The position numbers and the translations under genes were made by a program. A model generated the notes under the pieces. The model made no database searches and had not been told where the DNA came from. It saw nothing but the letters and a program-made list of their open reading frames with translations. This document shows, piece after piece, positions 1-6,555 of a stretch of 10,716 bases of DNA (its first letter is position 1; each line of letters begins with the position of its first letter). The DNA is from Actinomycetes bacterium (GTDB lineage Bacteria > Actinomycetota > Acidimicrobiia > Acidimicrobiales > JAKAOS01): assembly GCA_021790615.1 (NCBI GenBank), contig JAJYGW010000414.1, positions 1 through 10,716 of the forward strand. Direction: 5' to 3'.

Positions 1-43
1 TATTCCTCGGCTCGTCGCCGGTTCCGCAGAGCGAGCCTGCTCC

Positions 44-898
44 CTACATGCTGACGAACACCCCGAGTCGCTCCTCGAGCATGAGGGCGGCCCCGTCCCC
101 GGGGGCGTCGACATGCAGGTAGGCGCCGTGGCGGCCGGCGATCTCGGCGATGTCCCCGATCGGGTCGAAGGCTGTCGTGCCGGTCGTCCCGGCCGTCGCC
201 ACCACCGCTGCGGGCCTGCGGCCCTGCCGGACGTCGGCGGCCATGGCCGCCGCGAGCGCGGCCGGGCTCATCTCGTAGCCCGGCGCAGGGGCGTCGACGA
301 GGCACAGGTTGTCCACGCCGTATCCGGCGAGCAGGACCGCCTTGGATACCGATGAGTGTGCCTCGCGCGAGCAGTAGACGGTGAGCGGCGACGCTTCCTG
401 CTGTAGACCGCCCCTGCGCGATGAGCTGCCCGTGGCGCGCTCTCGCGCCACGAGCAGCGCGACGAGGGAGGCGGTCGACGCGCCGTCGAGGATCGTGCCG
501 CTCCAGGCGTCCGAGAGCCCGGCCAGCTGGCGCATCCAGCTGCAGACCGCCTGCTCGAGCTCGGTGAGCGCCGGGGCGGACTGCCAACTGAGGCCGAGCG
601 CGCCGAGGCCGGCGGCCGCCAGGTCGCCGAGGACCGAGGAGAGGCTGGCGTTGGAAGGGAACCAGGCGAAGTTCCGCGGGTGCTGGGTGTGGGTGATGGC
701 CGGCACGATGACCGAGTCGAGGTCCGCCACGACCGCGGACAGGGCCTCGGCGGCGGCGGGCGGCGTGGCCGGCAGCGCCCGCAGGACGTCGCCCGGCGCC
801 ACGAAGGAGCGGACCGGGAGGGAGCCGACCTTCGTCCGGTAGTCGGCGATCCAGTCGACGAGCTCGTGACCTGCGCTGCGGAACTCCTCTGGATCCAT
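44..898 (-). pseudogene. Truncated PLP-dependent aromatic-L-amino-acid decarboxylase (group II), lacks catalytic lysine
   Basis: The 284-residue product matches the N-terminal 60 percent of group II PLP decarboxylases (DOPA/tryptophan/tyrosine decarboxylase family, usually about 470-480 aa). Visible landmarks: the typical start MDPEEFRSAGHELVDWIADY; HTQHPRNFAWFPSN near residues 70-83; DGASTASLVALLVARE (138-153); the PLP-stacking histidine in SREAHSSVSKA (His181); TAGTTGTTAFDPI (235-247); and HVDA (262-265), whose aspartate pairs with the PLP ring nitrogen. The family continues HVDAA and later carries an NPHKW-type motif with the Schiff-base lysine. Here HVDA is followed by Pro, the match fades after LEE (about residue 276), and a TAG stop comes at 44-46, so the lysine is absent. 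I chose the ATG at 896-898 because MDPEEF is the family's usual beginning; no good ribosome site precedes it. It diverges from the dehydrogenase at 992. As written it should not decarboxylate. It could be a decayed gene or an assembly/frameshift artefact. Confidence 0.85.
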
Positions 899-991
899 CC
901 GCCCATTGTCGGGCACCGCCGACCCGTCCGCCACCTCCCTTCGGGGAAGAGTAACTTGAGCTTGTATTTCCGAGTGGAGGTCAATGACGAC
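899..991. promoter_or_regulatory. Divergent intergenic region between decarboxylase remnant and amino-acid dehydrogenase
   Basis: This 93-bp gap separates two divergent starts and must hold the promoters for both. The clearest element is a Shine-Dalgarno GGAGG at 976-980, 11 nt before the dehydrogenase ATG at 992. The patch around 952-970 is less GC-rich than its surroundings and is the likeliest promoter position for the plus-strand gene, but I see no convincing -35/-10 pair. No strong Shine-Dalgarno serves the minus-strand gene. Confidence 0.4.
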
Positions 992-2239
992 ATGTCCGCA
1001 ACGGACCCGTGGGAAGCAGTGCTCGAGAGGATCGACGACGCGGCGTCGCTGATCGGTCTCAACCCCGACGTCCACAAGATCCTCTCCCAGCCGACGAGGG
1101 TTCTTGAGGTTGCCGTGCCGGTGAAGATGGACGACGGTCGGGTGGAGGTGTTCACCGGCTGGCGCGTGCACCACGACACCAGCCGCGGCCCGGGCAAGGG
1201 AGGCATCCGGTTCCACCAGACCGTGACGGCACACGAGGTCATGGCGCTCGCGGCCGACATGACCCTCAAGTGCGCCGTCGTCGAGATCCCCTTCGGGGGA
1301 GCAAAGGGGGGCGTGCAGGTCGATCCCTCCTCGCTGTCTGACGGGGAGCTCGAGCGGCTGACGCGTCGCTACACGGTGGACATCGCCTCGCTGCTCGGTC
1401 CGGACAAGGACGTGCCCGCCCCTGACGTGAACACCGACGCCCGCGTCATGGCTTGGGTGATGGACACGATCTCGATGGTGAGGGGCGAGGCGGTCACGGG
1501 CGTCGTGACGGGCAAGCCGATCGCCATCGGAGGGAGCCGGGGACACGTCGGCGCCACCAGCCAGGGAGTGCTCATCAACGTGCGGTCGATCTTCCAGGAG
1601 CTCGGCATGCCGATGGCGGGAGCGCGAGCAGTCGTGCAGGGCCACGGCAAGGTCGGCGGACCACTCTGCTACCTGTTGTCGTCGGCCGGAATGCGCGTCG
1701 TGGCGGTGACCGACGCCTTCGGGGGCGTCTACAACCCGGCGGGGCTCGACACCGTGGCGCTGGCGGACCACGTCGCCAGGCGGGGGACTGTCCAGGGCTT
1801 CGAGATGGCTGAGCCCCTCGACCCAGCCAAGATCTGGGAGATCGAGTGCGAGCTCGCAGTCCCTGCCGCTCTCGACGGCACGATCACGGCCGCCGTCGCA
1901 GAGAACATGGGCGCCAAGATCATCGTCGAGGCCGCCAACGGGCCGACCCTCCCGGAGGCGGACCCGATCCTCGAACGGCGCGGGATCGTGCTCGTGCCGG
2001 ACATCCTCGCCAACGCGGGAGGAGTGACCGCCTCCTACTTCGAGTGGGCCCAGTCGCGCCAGGGGTTCGCCTGGGAGGAGGGTGTCGTCGCCGAGCGGCT
2101 CCGTCGGATCATGGAGAGCGCCTTCCAGTCGGTCTGGAACCGCTCGAGGGACCTGAAGGTGACGCTCCGGCGTGGCGCGGTCGCAGTCGCCCTCGAGCGT
2201 CTCGAAGAGGCGATCACCTTCCGAGGGCTCTTCCCGTAG
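992..2239 (+). CDS. Glu/Leu/Phe/Val dehydrogenase (glutamate dehydrogenase family)
   Basis: This 415-residue protein has the full length of hexameric-type amino-acid dehydrogenases, which interconvert an amino acid with its 2-oxo acid and ammonia using NAD(P). The N-terminal substrate domain shows TSRGPGKGGIRFH (Lys69), MTLKCAVVEIPFGGAKGGV (Lys93 and the likely catalytic Lys105) and GPDKDVPAPDVNT with catalytic Asp145. The C-terminal Rossmann domain has GHGKVGG at 217-223 and AVTDAFGGVYNP at the end of the second strand; EAANGPTLPEAD and DILANAGGVTASYFEW are typical of the family. I chose the ATG at 992 because GGAGG lies 11 nt upstream and homology begins here; the ATG at 984 is out of frame. 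Two family motifs are altered: GGSRGHVGATSQGV where most members have GGSxGRxEATGxGV, and GHGKVG where GFGNVG is usual. Glutamate is the default substrate guess, but the deviations leave it open. The exporter gene follows directly, so the two may be co-transcribed. Confidence 0.93.
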   Translation: MSATDPWEAVLERIDDAASLIGLNPDVHKILSQPTRVLEVAVPVKMDDGRVEVFTGWRVHHDTSRGPGKGGIRFHQTVTAHEVMALAADMTLKCAVVEIPFGGAKGGVQVDPSSLSDGELERLTRRYTVDIASLLGPDKDVPAPDVNTDARVMAWVMDTISMVRGEAVTGVVTGKPIAIGGSRGHVGATSQGVLINVRSIFQELGMPMAGARAVVQGHGKVGGPLCYLLSSAGMRVVAVTDAFGGVYNPAGLDTVALADHVARRGTVQGFEMAEPLDPAKIWEIECELAVPAALDGTITAAVAENMGAKIIVEAANGPTLPEADPILERRGIVLVPDILANAGGVTASYFEWAQSRQGFAWEEGVVAERLRRIMESAFQSVWNRSRDLKVTLRRGAVAVALERLEEAITFRGLFP

Positions 2240-3629
2240 ACCCAGGCGACGACGGGTCGAGACCGCCGCCCTGGCGGGTCGACCTCTCCCCGCTGCGCTC
2301 GTCGCGCGACCTCCGCCTGCTCTTTGCGGGCGGAGGCATTTCCTTCGCCGGCAGCATGGTCACCTTCGTGGCCCTGCCCTACCAGGCGTACCACCTGAGC
2401 CACTCCTCGCTCGTCGTCGGACTGCTCTCCCTCGCCGAGCTCGGCCCTCTCCTTGTCACCGCCTTCATCGGCGGAGCCCTGGCGGATGCCGTCGACCGGC
2501 GGGTGCTGATCCGGCTGACCGAAGCCGGGATGGGGCTCGCGTCGGTCGCCCTGCTCGCGAACGCGCTCGTGGCGCACCCCGCCCTCTGGGTCCTGTTCGC
2601 CTGTGCGGCGCTCTTCGCAACTCTCGACGGCCTCCAGCGGCCGTCCCTCGAAGCACTCGTCCCCCGGATCGTCGAGAGTGACGACCTGCCGGCCGCCTCG
2701 GCTCTGCTCTCGCTTCGCACGGACGTCGGCATGATCGCGGCACCGGCCGTCGCCGGCGTCATCATCGCCGCAGGAGGCCTCCCGGTCACATATGCGATCG
2801 ACGTCGTGTCGTTCGTGCTCTCGCTCGGGGTGCTGACACTGCTCGGCGCCGCCCCGCCTGCCTCCGACGAGGGCGAGCTGAGCCTGCGAGCCGTGCGAGA
2901 AGGTCTGACCTACGCCTGGTCGCGAAAGGACCTCCTCGGCACCTACCTCGTCGACATGAATGCCACGTTCTTCGGGATGCCCAACGCCCTTTTCCCACAG
3001 CTCGCCGTCCACCTCGGAGGACCGTCTGCGCTCGGGGTGCTCTACGCGGCCCCGGCCGTCGGGTCGTTCCTCGTCAGCCTCACGAGCGGGTGGACGAGCC
3101 GGGTCCGGCGCCACGGCCGCATGATCGCCGTGGCCGCAGGCATCTGGGGGATCGGCATCGTCGGGCTTGGCCTGGCGCCTCCCTCGCCGTGGCGGCGCTC
3201 TCGCTCGTCCTCGCCGGAGCGGGCGACATGGTGAGCGGTCTTGGGCGCATGACGATGTGGAACCAGTCGATCCCCGACGCCCTGCGGGGCCGGATGGCCG
3301 GGATCGAGATGCTCAGCTACACCTCGGGGCCGACCCTCGGCAACGTCGAGTCCGGTCTCGTCGAGGGATTGGCAGGCTTGCGAGCGACCATCGTCTCCGG
3401 CGGGGTGGCGTGCATCGTCGGCACCATCGCGCTGTCGCTGGCCCTGCCGGCCTTTCGTGGCTACGACGCCGCCCGCGGCAAGCTGATGCGCGACGGCCCA
3501 CACCCTCAATCGGTGCTTGCGGAGCATGCGGAGACCTCTCCGGTGCGCACCGATACCGCTCCCGGCTCGCCATACTTGGGACGTACCGGGGAGCGCCCTC
3601 GATACGACGGTGCCGGGGGGCCTGGCTGA
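2240..3629 (+). pseudogene. MFS exporter (EntS/MFS_3 type), frameshifted near 3179 and without a standard start codon
   Basis: Joining two frames gives a 12-helix major facilitator of the EntS-like MFS_3 type, an inner-membrane drug or siderophore exporter family. The first frame runs from WRVDLSPLRSSRDLRLLFAG (TM1) through the loop GGALADAVDRR (motif A, after TM2) to GIVGLGLA in TM9. From about 3180 homology continues one frame over with SLAVAALSLVLAGAGDMVSG, then IPDALRGRMAGIEMLSYTSG and ends at the TGA 3627-3629. A single missing base around 3171-3186, in a C-rich stretch, would restore GLAPSLAVAAL. The start is also a problem: the first-frame reading has no ATG, GTG or TTG between 2047 and 2355, and the ATG at 2356 lies inside TM1. 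GTA at 2236 (overlapping the dehydrogenase stop) or CTG at 2293 are the only nearby options. The last 50 residues are low in hydrophobicity and resemble no conserved tail. The feature start is approximate. Substrate unknown. Confidence 0.82.
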
Positions 3630-3640
3630 CCGCGTGACCC

Positions 3641-3650
3641 GGAAGGGGAG
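3641..3650 (+). promoter_or_regulatory. Shine-Dalgarno of the lipoprotein gene
   Basis: The purine run GGAAGGGGAG ends 11 nt before the ATG at 3662 and only 2 nt before a possible TTG at 3653. That spacing favours the ATG as the true start, because the TTG is too close to the site. Confidence 0.5.
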
Positions 3651-3661
3651 TCTTGATTCAT

Positions 3662-4324
3662 ATGCAGTTCAATCGGGCGACGGCGTTGGCCGTCGGGGTG
3701 CTCGTCGCCGGGGGAGCACTCGCAGGCTGCTCGAGCTCCACGGCTTCGGGCGTGTCGACGCATCGCAAGCGCGTCGTCACCACCACCTCGACTAGTTCGA
3801 CGACGACGAGCACGACGGCCGCGCCGACCTCCACGACGGCGGCGGCCCCGACCTCGACCACCACCGCCCAGCTCAGCCGATGCACGCGCAGCCAGCTCGA
3901 AGTGCGGGCCGACACGCGCAGCGAGGTCGCCGCCGGGAATCCCGAGATGGGCTTCACCATCGGGAACACGGGCGCCACGGCGTGCATCGTCGAGGGCTAT
4001 CCGGTGATCGGGCTCCTCGCCGGCTCTCGCACCGTGACGGCGCAGGTCTCCCACCAGGGTCAGGGTCAGATCTTCTCCAACACGCCGTCACCGGTGACGC
4101 TTGATCCCGGCGTCGCGTCGGGTGCCGCTTTCGTCCTCGCGTACACCGACATCCAGCAGAATGGACAGACCTCGTGCCCGGCGATCACCACTGTGGAGGT
4201 GACCGTCCCCGGGAGCGGGACGGGGTTTCCGGTGCAGAAGTCGTTCTATCCCTGTGGTGCCCCGAACATCTCCGTCTCGCCGATTGTCTCCGACGCCCGC
4301 TACAAGGCGGAGTTCGGCGGCTGA
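3662..4324 (+). CDS. Secreted lipoprotein with Ser/Thr-rich linker and DUF4232-like domain
   Basis: This 220-residue protein begins with a lipoprotein signal: a short N-region with Arg5, a hydrophobic core, and the lipobox LAGC at 20-23, so Cys23 should be lipidated and the protein anchored to the outer face of the membrane. A low-complexity Thr/Ser/Ala/Pro linker spans 40-69. The domain from 74 to 220 resembles DUF4232: CTRSQLEVRAD, a TNTG-like FTIGNTGATACIVEGYP, a VTLDPGVASGAAF beta hairpin, SCPAITTVEVTVPG, and a closing PCGAPNISVSPI. Cys74, 108, 172 and 198 could make two disulfides, as expected outside the cell. DUF4232 proteins are common actinobacterial exported proteins without a known function. 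I chose the ATG at 3662 over the TTG at 3653 because of Shine-Dalgarno spacing. Its last 25 bp overlap the end of the convergent adenine deaminase gene. Confidence 0.87.
   Translation: MQFNRATALAVGVLVAGGALAGCSSSTASGVSTHRKRVVTTTSTSSTTTSTTAAPTSTTAAAPTSTTTAQLSRCTRSQLEVRADTRSEVAAGNPEMGFTIGNTGATACIVEGYPVIGLLAGSRTVTAQVSHQGQGQIFSNTPSPVTLDPGVASGAAFVLAYTDIQQNGQTSCPAITTVEVTVPGSGTGFPVQKSFYPCGAPNISVSPIVSDARYKAEFGG
3779..3868 (+). repeat. Low-complexity repeat coding for the Ser/Thr linker
   Basis: About 90 bp of imperfect ACC/ACG/TCG/GCG codons give two clear copies of an A-P-T-S-T-T unit (residues 54-59 and 62-67) behind a T/S run. It forms an extended cell-wall-spanning linker between the lipid anchor and the folded domain. 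Such tracts are prone to slippage, so length may vary between strains. Confidence 0.7.
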
Positions 4325-6069
4325 GCCGGCTCTTCGTCGCCGCGGGCGCTGGCGGCGACCCCGATCAGCTGGAACGAGGTGACGTCGACTAGCCCCTTGT
4401 CGGTGATCCGGAGTTCCGGGATGACCGAGAGGCCGAGGAAGCTGAGCTGCATGAACGGCGCCTCGATGGAGACGCCGAGATCGGCCTCGGCCGCCTTGGC
4501 GAGCCGCTCGACCTCCTCGGCGACTTCCCTCGCGCTGCGATCGCTCATCAGACCGGCGATCGGGAGGAGCACCTCGGCCAGTACCTTCCCGTCGAGTACG
4601 GCGACCTGTCCGCCGCCGATCTCGGCGAGACGACGGACCGCCAACGCCATGTCTTCCGGACCGCCTGGCCCCGTGCTTCCCACCACCATGCAGTTGTGGG
4701 CATCGTGGGCGACGGTCGAGGCGATGGCGCCTCGGCTGAGCCCGAAGCCGCTCACATAGCCGAGGCCCACCCTGCCGGTCTCGTTGTGGCGCTCCACGAC
4801 GGCGATCCGGGCGAGATCCGCCTCAGGCGCGTCGAGGTCCATCTCGAGATGCCGAGTGGACAGCGTGCGGGAGCTGACACCGATTACGTTCACGCGTCCC
4901 CGGGCGGAAGCTGGCGACGCGAACGCCTCGCGGCCGGGCGGGTTGTCCAAGTGGACCGAGGATCTCAAGAAGTCGGGAGGGGGGCTCGACGGCACGGCGC
5001 CGTCGACGAGCCGGCCGTCTCGTGCCACAACTCGCCCGCGCTGCCAGACGAGCGAAGGCTCGAGTGATCCCAGGTCGTCGAACGCCAGCACGTCGGCCTG
5101 GTAACCGGGGGCCAGCCAGCCGAGATGATCGAAGTGATGGTAGTCGGCCGGATTGGCGGTCGCGATGACGAGGGCGTCCTCGATGCGAACCCCGTGTTGG
5201 ACGGCGAGCCGGATGCAGTCGTTCACATGGCCGCGTCCGAGCAGCGTGTCGGGTTCGCGATCGTCGGTGCACAGCGCCACCCGGTCGGTCCCGTGCCCGA
5301 TGACGGTCGGGATCAGCGCAGCGAGGTTCTGGCTCGCCGATCCCTGCCGGACGAAGATCCACATGCCCTTGCGGCGCTTCTCGACGGCCTCGTCGAGCGT
5401 GGTGCACTCGTGATCGGACTCCACTCCGGCAGCGAGGTAGGCATCGAGCGATCGCCCGGAGAGGCCGGGCGCGTGACCGTCGACCCGTCGGTGCCCGGCG
5501 GCGGCGATCTTGGCTAGCACCTCGGCGTCTCCATGAATCACCCCGGGGAAGTCCATGACCTCGGCGATTCCGATGGCTCCCTGGGTCTCGAGCAGCTCGA
5601 TCACCTGCTCGACGTGCAACTCGGCGCCAGGGCTCTCGAACCGGGAGGCAGGCACGCAGCTCGAGGCACAGATGCCGAAGGTGAAGGGAAGGGCCGCGGC
5701 GGCATCCGCCAAGGCGGCGACCCCGGGAACACCGAACACGTTGGCGAGCTCGTGGGGGTCGGCCGCGACGGCTGTCGTGCCGTGCGGCAGCACTGCGCGG
5801 ACGAACTCGTCGACCCAGAGCTTGGTCGACTCGAGGTGCATGTGGGCGTCGATGAACGCCGCTGTGAGAGCCGCCCCCGCAACGTCTACCGTCTCGAGAG
5901 ACTCTCGAGGCCCGAGTCCCGCGATGAATCCGTCTGCGATAGCAAGATCGGTGTCGATCCACTCGCGCGTGCCGGGCACGAAGACGCGGCCGCCGGTGAT
6001 GAGGAGGTCGGCAGGCTCGTCGCCTCGTGCGACGGCGAGGAGACGGGATGACCCACGGCGCGGCGACAT
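4300..6069 (-). CDS. ade: Adenine deaminase
   Basis: This 589-residue amidohydrolase converts adenine to hypoxanthine and ammonia in purine salvage in the cytoplasm. Its length fits the bacterial Ade family (about 570-600 aa). Features in order: N-terminal beta domain DLLITGGRVFVPGT (21-34); the metal-binding HxH in FIDAHMHLES (His76, His78); GTTAVAADPHELANVFG; IAEVMDFPGVIHGD; DGHAPGLSG and ESDHECT with further metal histidines; ALCTDDREPDTLL with the conserved aspartate; and the Ade-specific C-terminal domain with STVAHDAHNCMVVG, GGGQVAVLDG and PFMQLSFLGLSVIPELRITDKGLVDV. I took the ATG at 6067-6069: the family sequence begins just after it and a TACACT hexamer 6 nt upstream suggests leaderless initiation, with no Shine-Dalgarno visible. 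It overlaps the lipoprotein gene tail-to-tail by 25 bp. Confidence 0.96.
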   Translation of the reverse strand: MSPRRGSSRLLAVARGDEPADLLITGGRVFVPGTREWIDTDLAIADGFIAGLGPRESLETVDVAGAALTAAFIDAHMHLESTKLWVDEFVRAVLPHGTTAVAADPHELANVFGVPGVAALADAAAALPFTFGICASSCVPASRFESPGAELHVEQVIELLETQGAIGIAEVMDFPGVIHGDAEVLAKIAAAGHRRVDGHAPGLSGRSLDAYLAAGVESDHECTTLDEAVEKRRKGMWIFVRQGSASQNLAALIPTVIGHGTDRVALCTDDREPDTLLGRGHVNDCIRLAVQHGVRIEDALVIATANPADYHHFDHLGWLAPGYQADVLAFDDLGSLEPSLVWQRGRVVARDGRLVDGAVPSSPPPDFLRSSVHLDNPPGREAFASPASARGRVNVIGVSSRTLSTRHLEMDLDAPEADLARIAVVERHNETGRVGLGYVSGFGLSRGAIASTVAHDAHNCMVVGSTGPGGPEDMALAVRRLAEIGGGQVAVLDGKVLAEVLLPIAGLMSDRSAREVAEEVERLAKAAEADLGVSIEAPFMQLSFLGLSVIPELRITDKGLVDVTSFQLIGVAASARGDEEPAQPPNSAL

Positions 6070-6075
6070 GCAGCG

Positions 6076-6081
6076 AGTGTA
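6076..6081 (-). promoter_or_regulatory. Candidate -10 hexamer of ade (leaderless)
   Basis: On the minus strand TACACT (TANNNT class) ends 6 nt before the ade ATG. Transcription starting about 7 nt downstream would begin at or next to the start codon. No clear -35 hexamer is visible and no Shine-Dalgarno is present, which fits a leaderless mRNA. Confidence 0.42.
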
Positions 6082-6167
6082 GGTGGGAGGGCGCTGTTGG
6101 TCGTGGCCGGAGCGGTCTGCGACTGCAAGGGATAGGGCGCCGGGAATGAACTCCGATCATGCGGCGC

Positions 6168-6179
6168 TCCACGCGTGGA
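6168..6179. promoter_or_regulatory. Perfect 12-bp palindrome between ade and tRNA-Val
   Basis: TCCACGCGTGGA is perfectly self-complementary. It lies 38 bp upstream of the tRNA and about 100 bp upstream of ade, in a gap that must hold promoters for both. It may be an operator or a chance GC-rich palindrome. Confidence 0.25.
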
Positions 6180-6216
6180 AGACTGCGATGTCGCCCGGCA
6201 GTGGTGATGTGATCCA

Positions 6217-6293
6217 GGGCGCTTAGCTCAGGTGGTCAGAGCAGCTCGCTTACAACGAGCAGGTCGGCGGTTCGAGTCCGTCAGCGCCCACCA
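6217..6293 (+). tRNA. tRNA-Val (anticodon UAC)
   Basis: A complete cloverleaf folds by hand. The acceptor stem pairs GGGCGCT (6217-6223) with AGCGCCC (6283-6289). The D stem pairs GCTC (6226-6229) with GAGC (6239-6242). The anticodon stem pairs GCTCG (6244-6248) with CGAGC (6256-6260) around the loop CTTACAA, giving anticodon TAC at 6251-6253. The T stem is GGCGG/CCGTC (one G-U pair) around TTCGAGT. The discriminator is A6290 and CCA (6291-6293) is encoded. UAC reads GUA and, with wobble modification, other valine codons. It stands alone, with no neighbouring tRNA in the window. Confidence 0.97.
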
Positions 6294-6315
6294 CGTCGCC
6301 ATATTCGAATGGCAT

Positions 6316-6391
6316 GAAGAGGGGCCTCCCCCGGTGACAGCGTGGTTGTCACCGCAAACCCCATCACCAAGGGAGGCCTTACCGGCTCTTC
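6316..6391. repeat. Nested inverted repeat downstream of tRNA-Val
   Basis: Three nested stems share one axis region. The outer pair is GAAGAG (6316-6321) with CTCTTC (6386-6391). The middle pair is GGCCTCCC (6323-6330) with GGGAGGCC (6371-6378). The inner hairpin is GGTGACA (6333-6339) with TGTCACC (6347-6353) around a 7-nt loop. A second TCACC at 6364-6368 could compete with the inner 3' arm. It begins 23 nt after the tRNA CCA and 165 nt beyond the helicase stop on the other strand, so it may terminate one or both transcripts, or be the remnant of a small mobile repeat. No T-run follows. I see nothing else in 6294-6555. Confidence 0.6.
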
Positions 6392-6555
6392 GCGTTCAGG
6401 CGTGGGACGGTGCTGACTACCGGGCGGGTCGATAGATCCACCACTCGAGATCCGCGACGTCCGAGTCTTGCAGGACCGAGGTCCACCCGAGCGCTCTGAG
6501 GTTCGAGGCAAGGGGGGTGACTGCATGCGACTCCGGTCAGATGTGAGGTGTCCGG

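Noticed and set aside
899..1771. Upstream extension of the minus-strand decarboxylase frame to 575 aa, antisense to the dehydrogenase
   Set aside because: The extra 291 residues are Arg/His/Val-rich and match no family; they are an antisense shadow of the dehydrogenase in GC-rich DNA. The family start MDPEEF lies at 898.
2035..3114. Minus-strand 359-aa open frame opposite the MFS exporter
   Set aside because: Composition is Arg/Glu/Gly-rich with no domain, while the plus strand reads as a conserved membrane transporter.
4823..6172. 449-aa minus-strand frame overlapping adenine deaminase
   Set aside because: Arg-rich low-complexity translation; the deaminase frame carries all family motifs.
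6070..6216. Purine riboswitch in front of adenine deaminase
   Set aside because: The -10-like box lies 6 nt before the ATG, leaving no leader, and no purine-aptamer core is visible.
6217..6450. tRNA-associated integration site of a mobile element
   Set aside because: I found no second copy of the tRNA 3' end, no integrase and no phage genes in the window.
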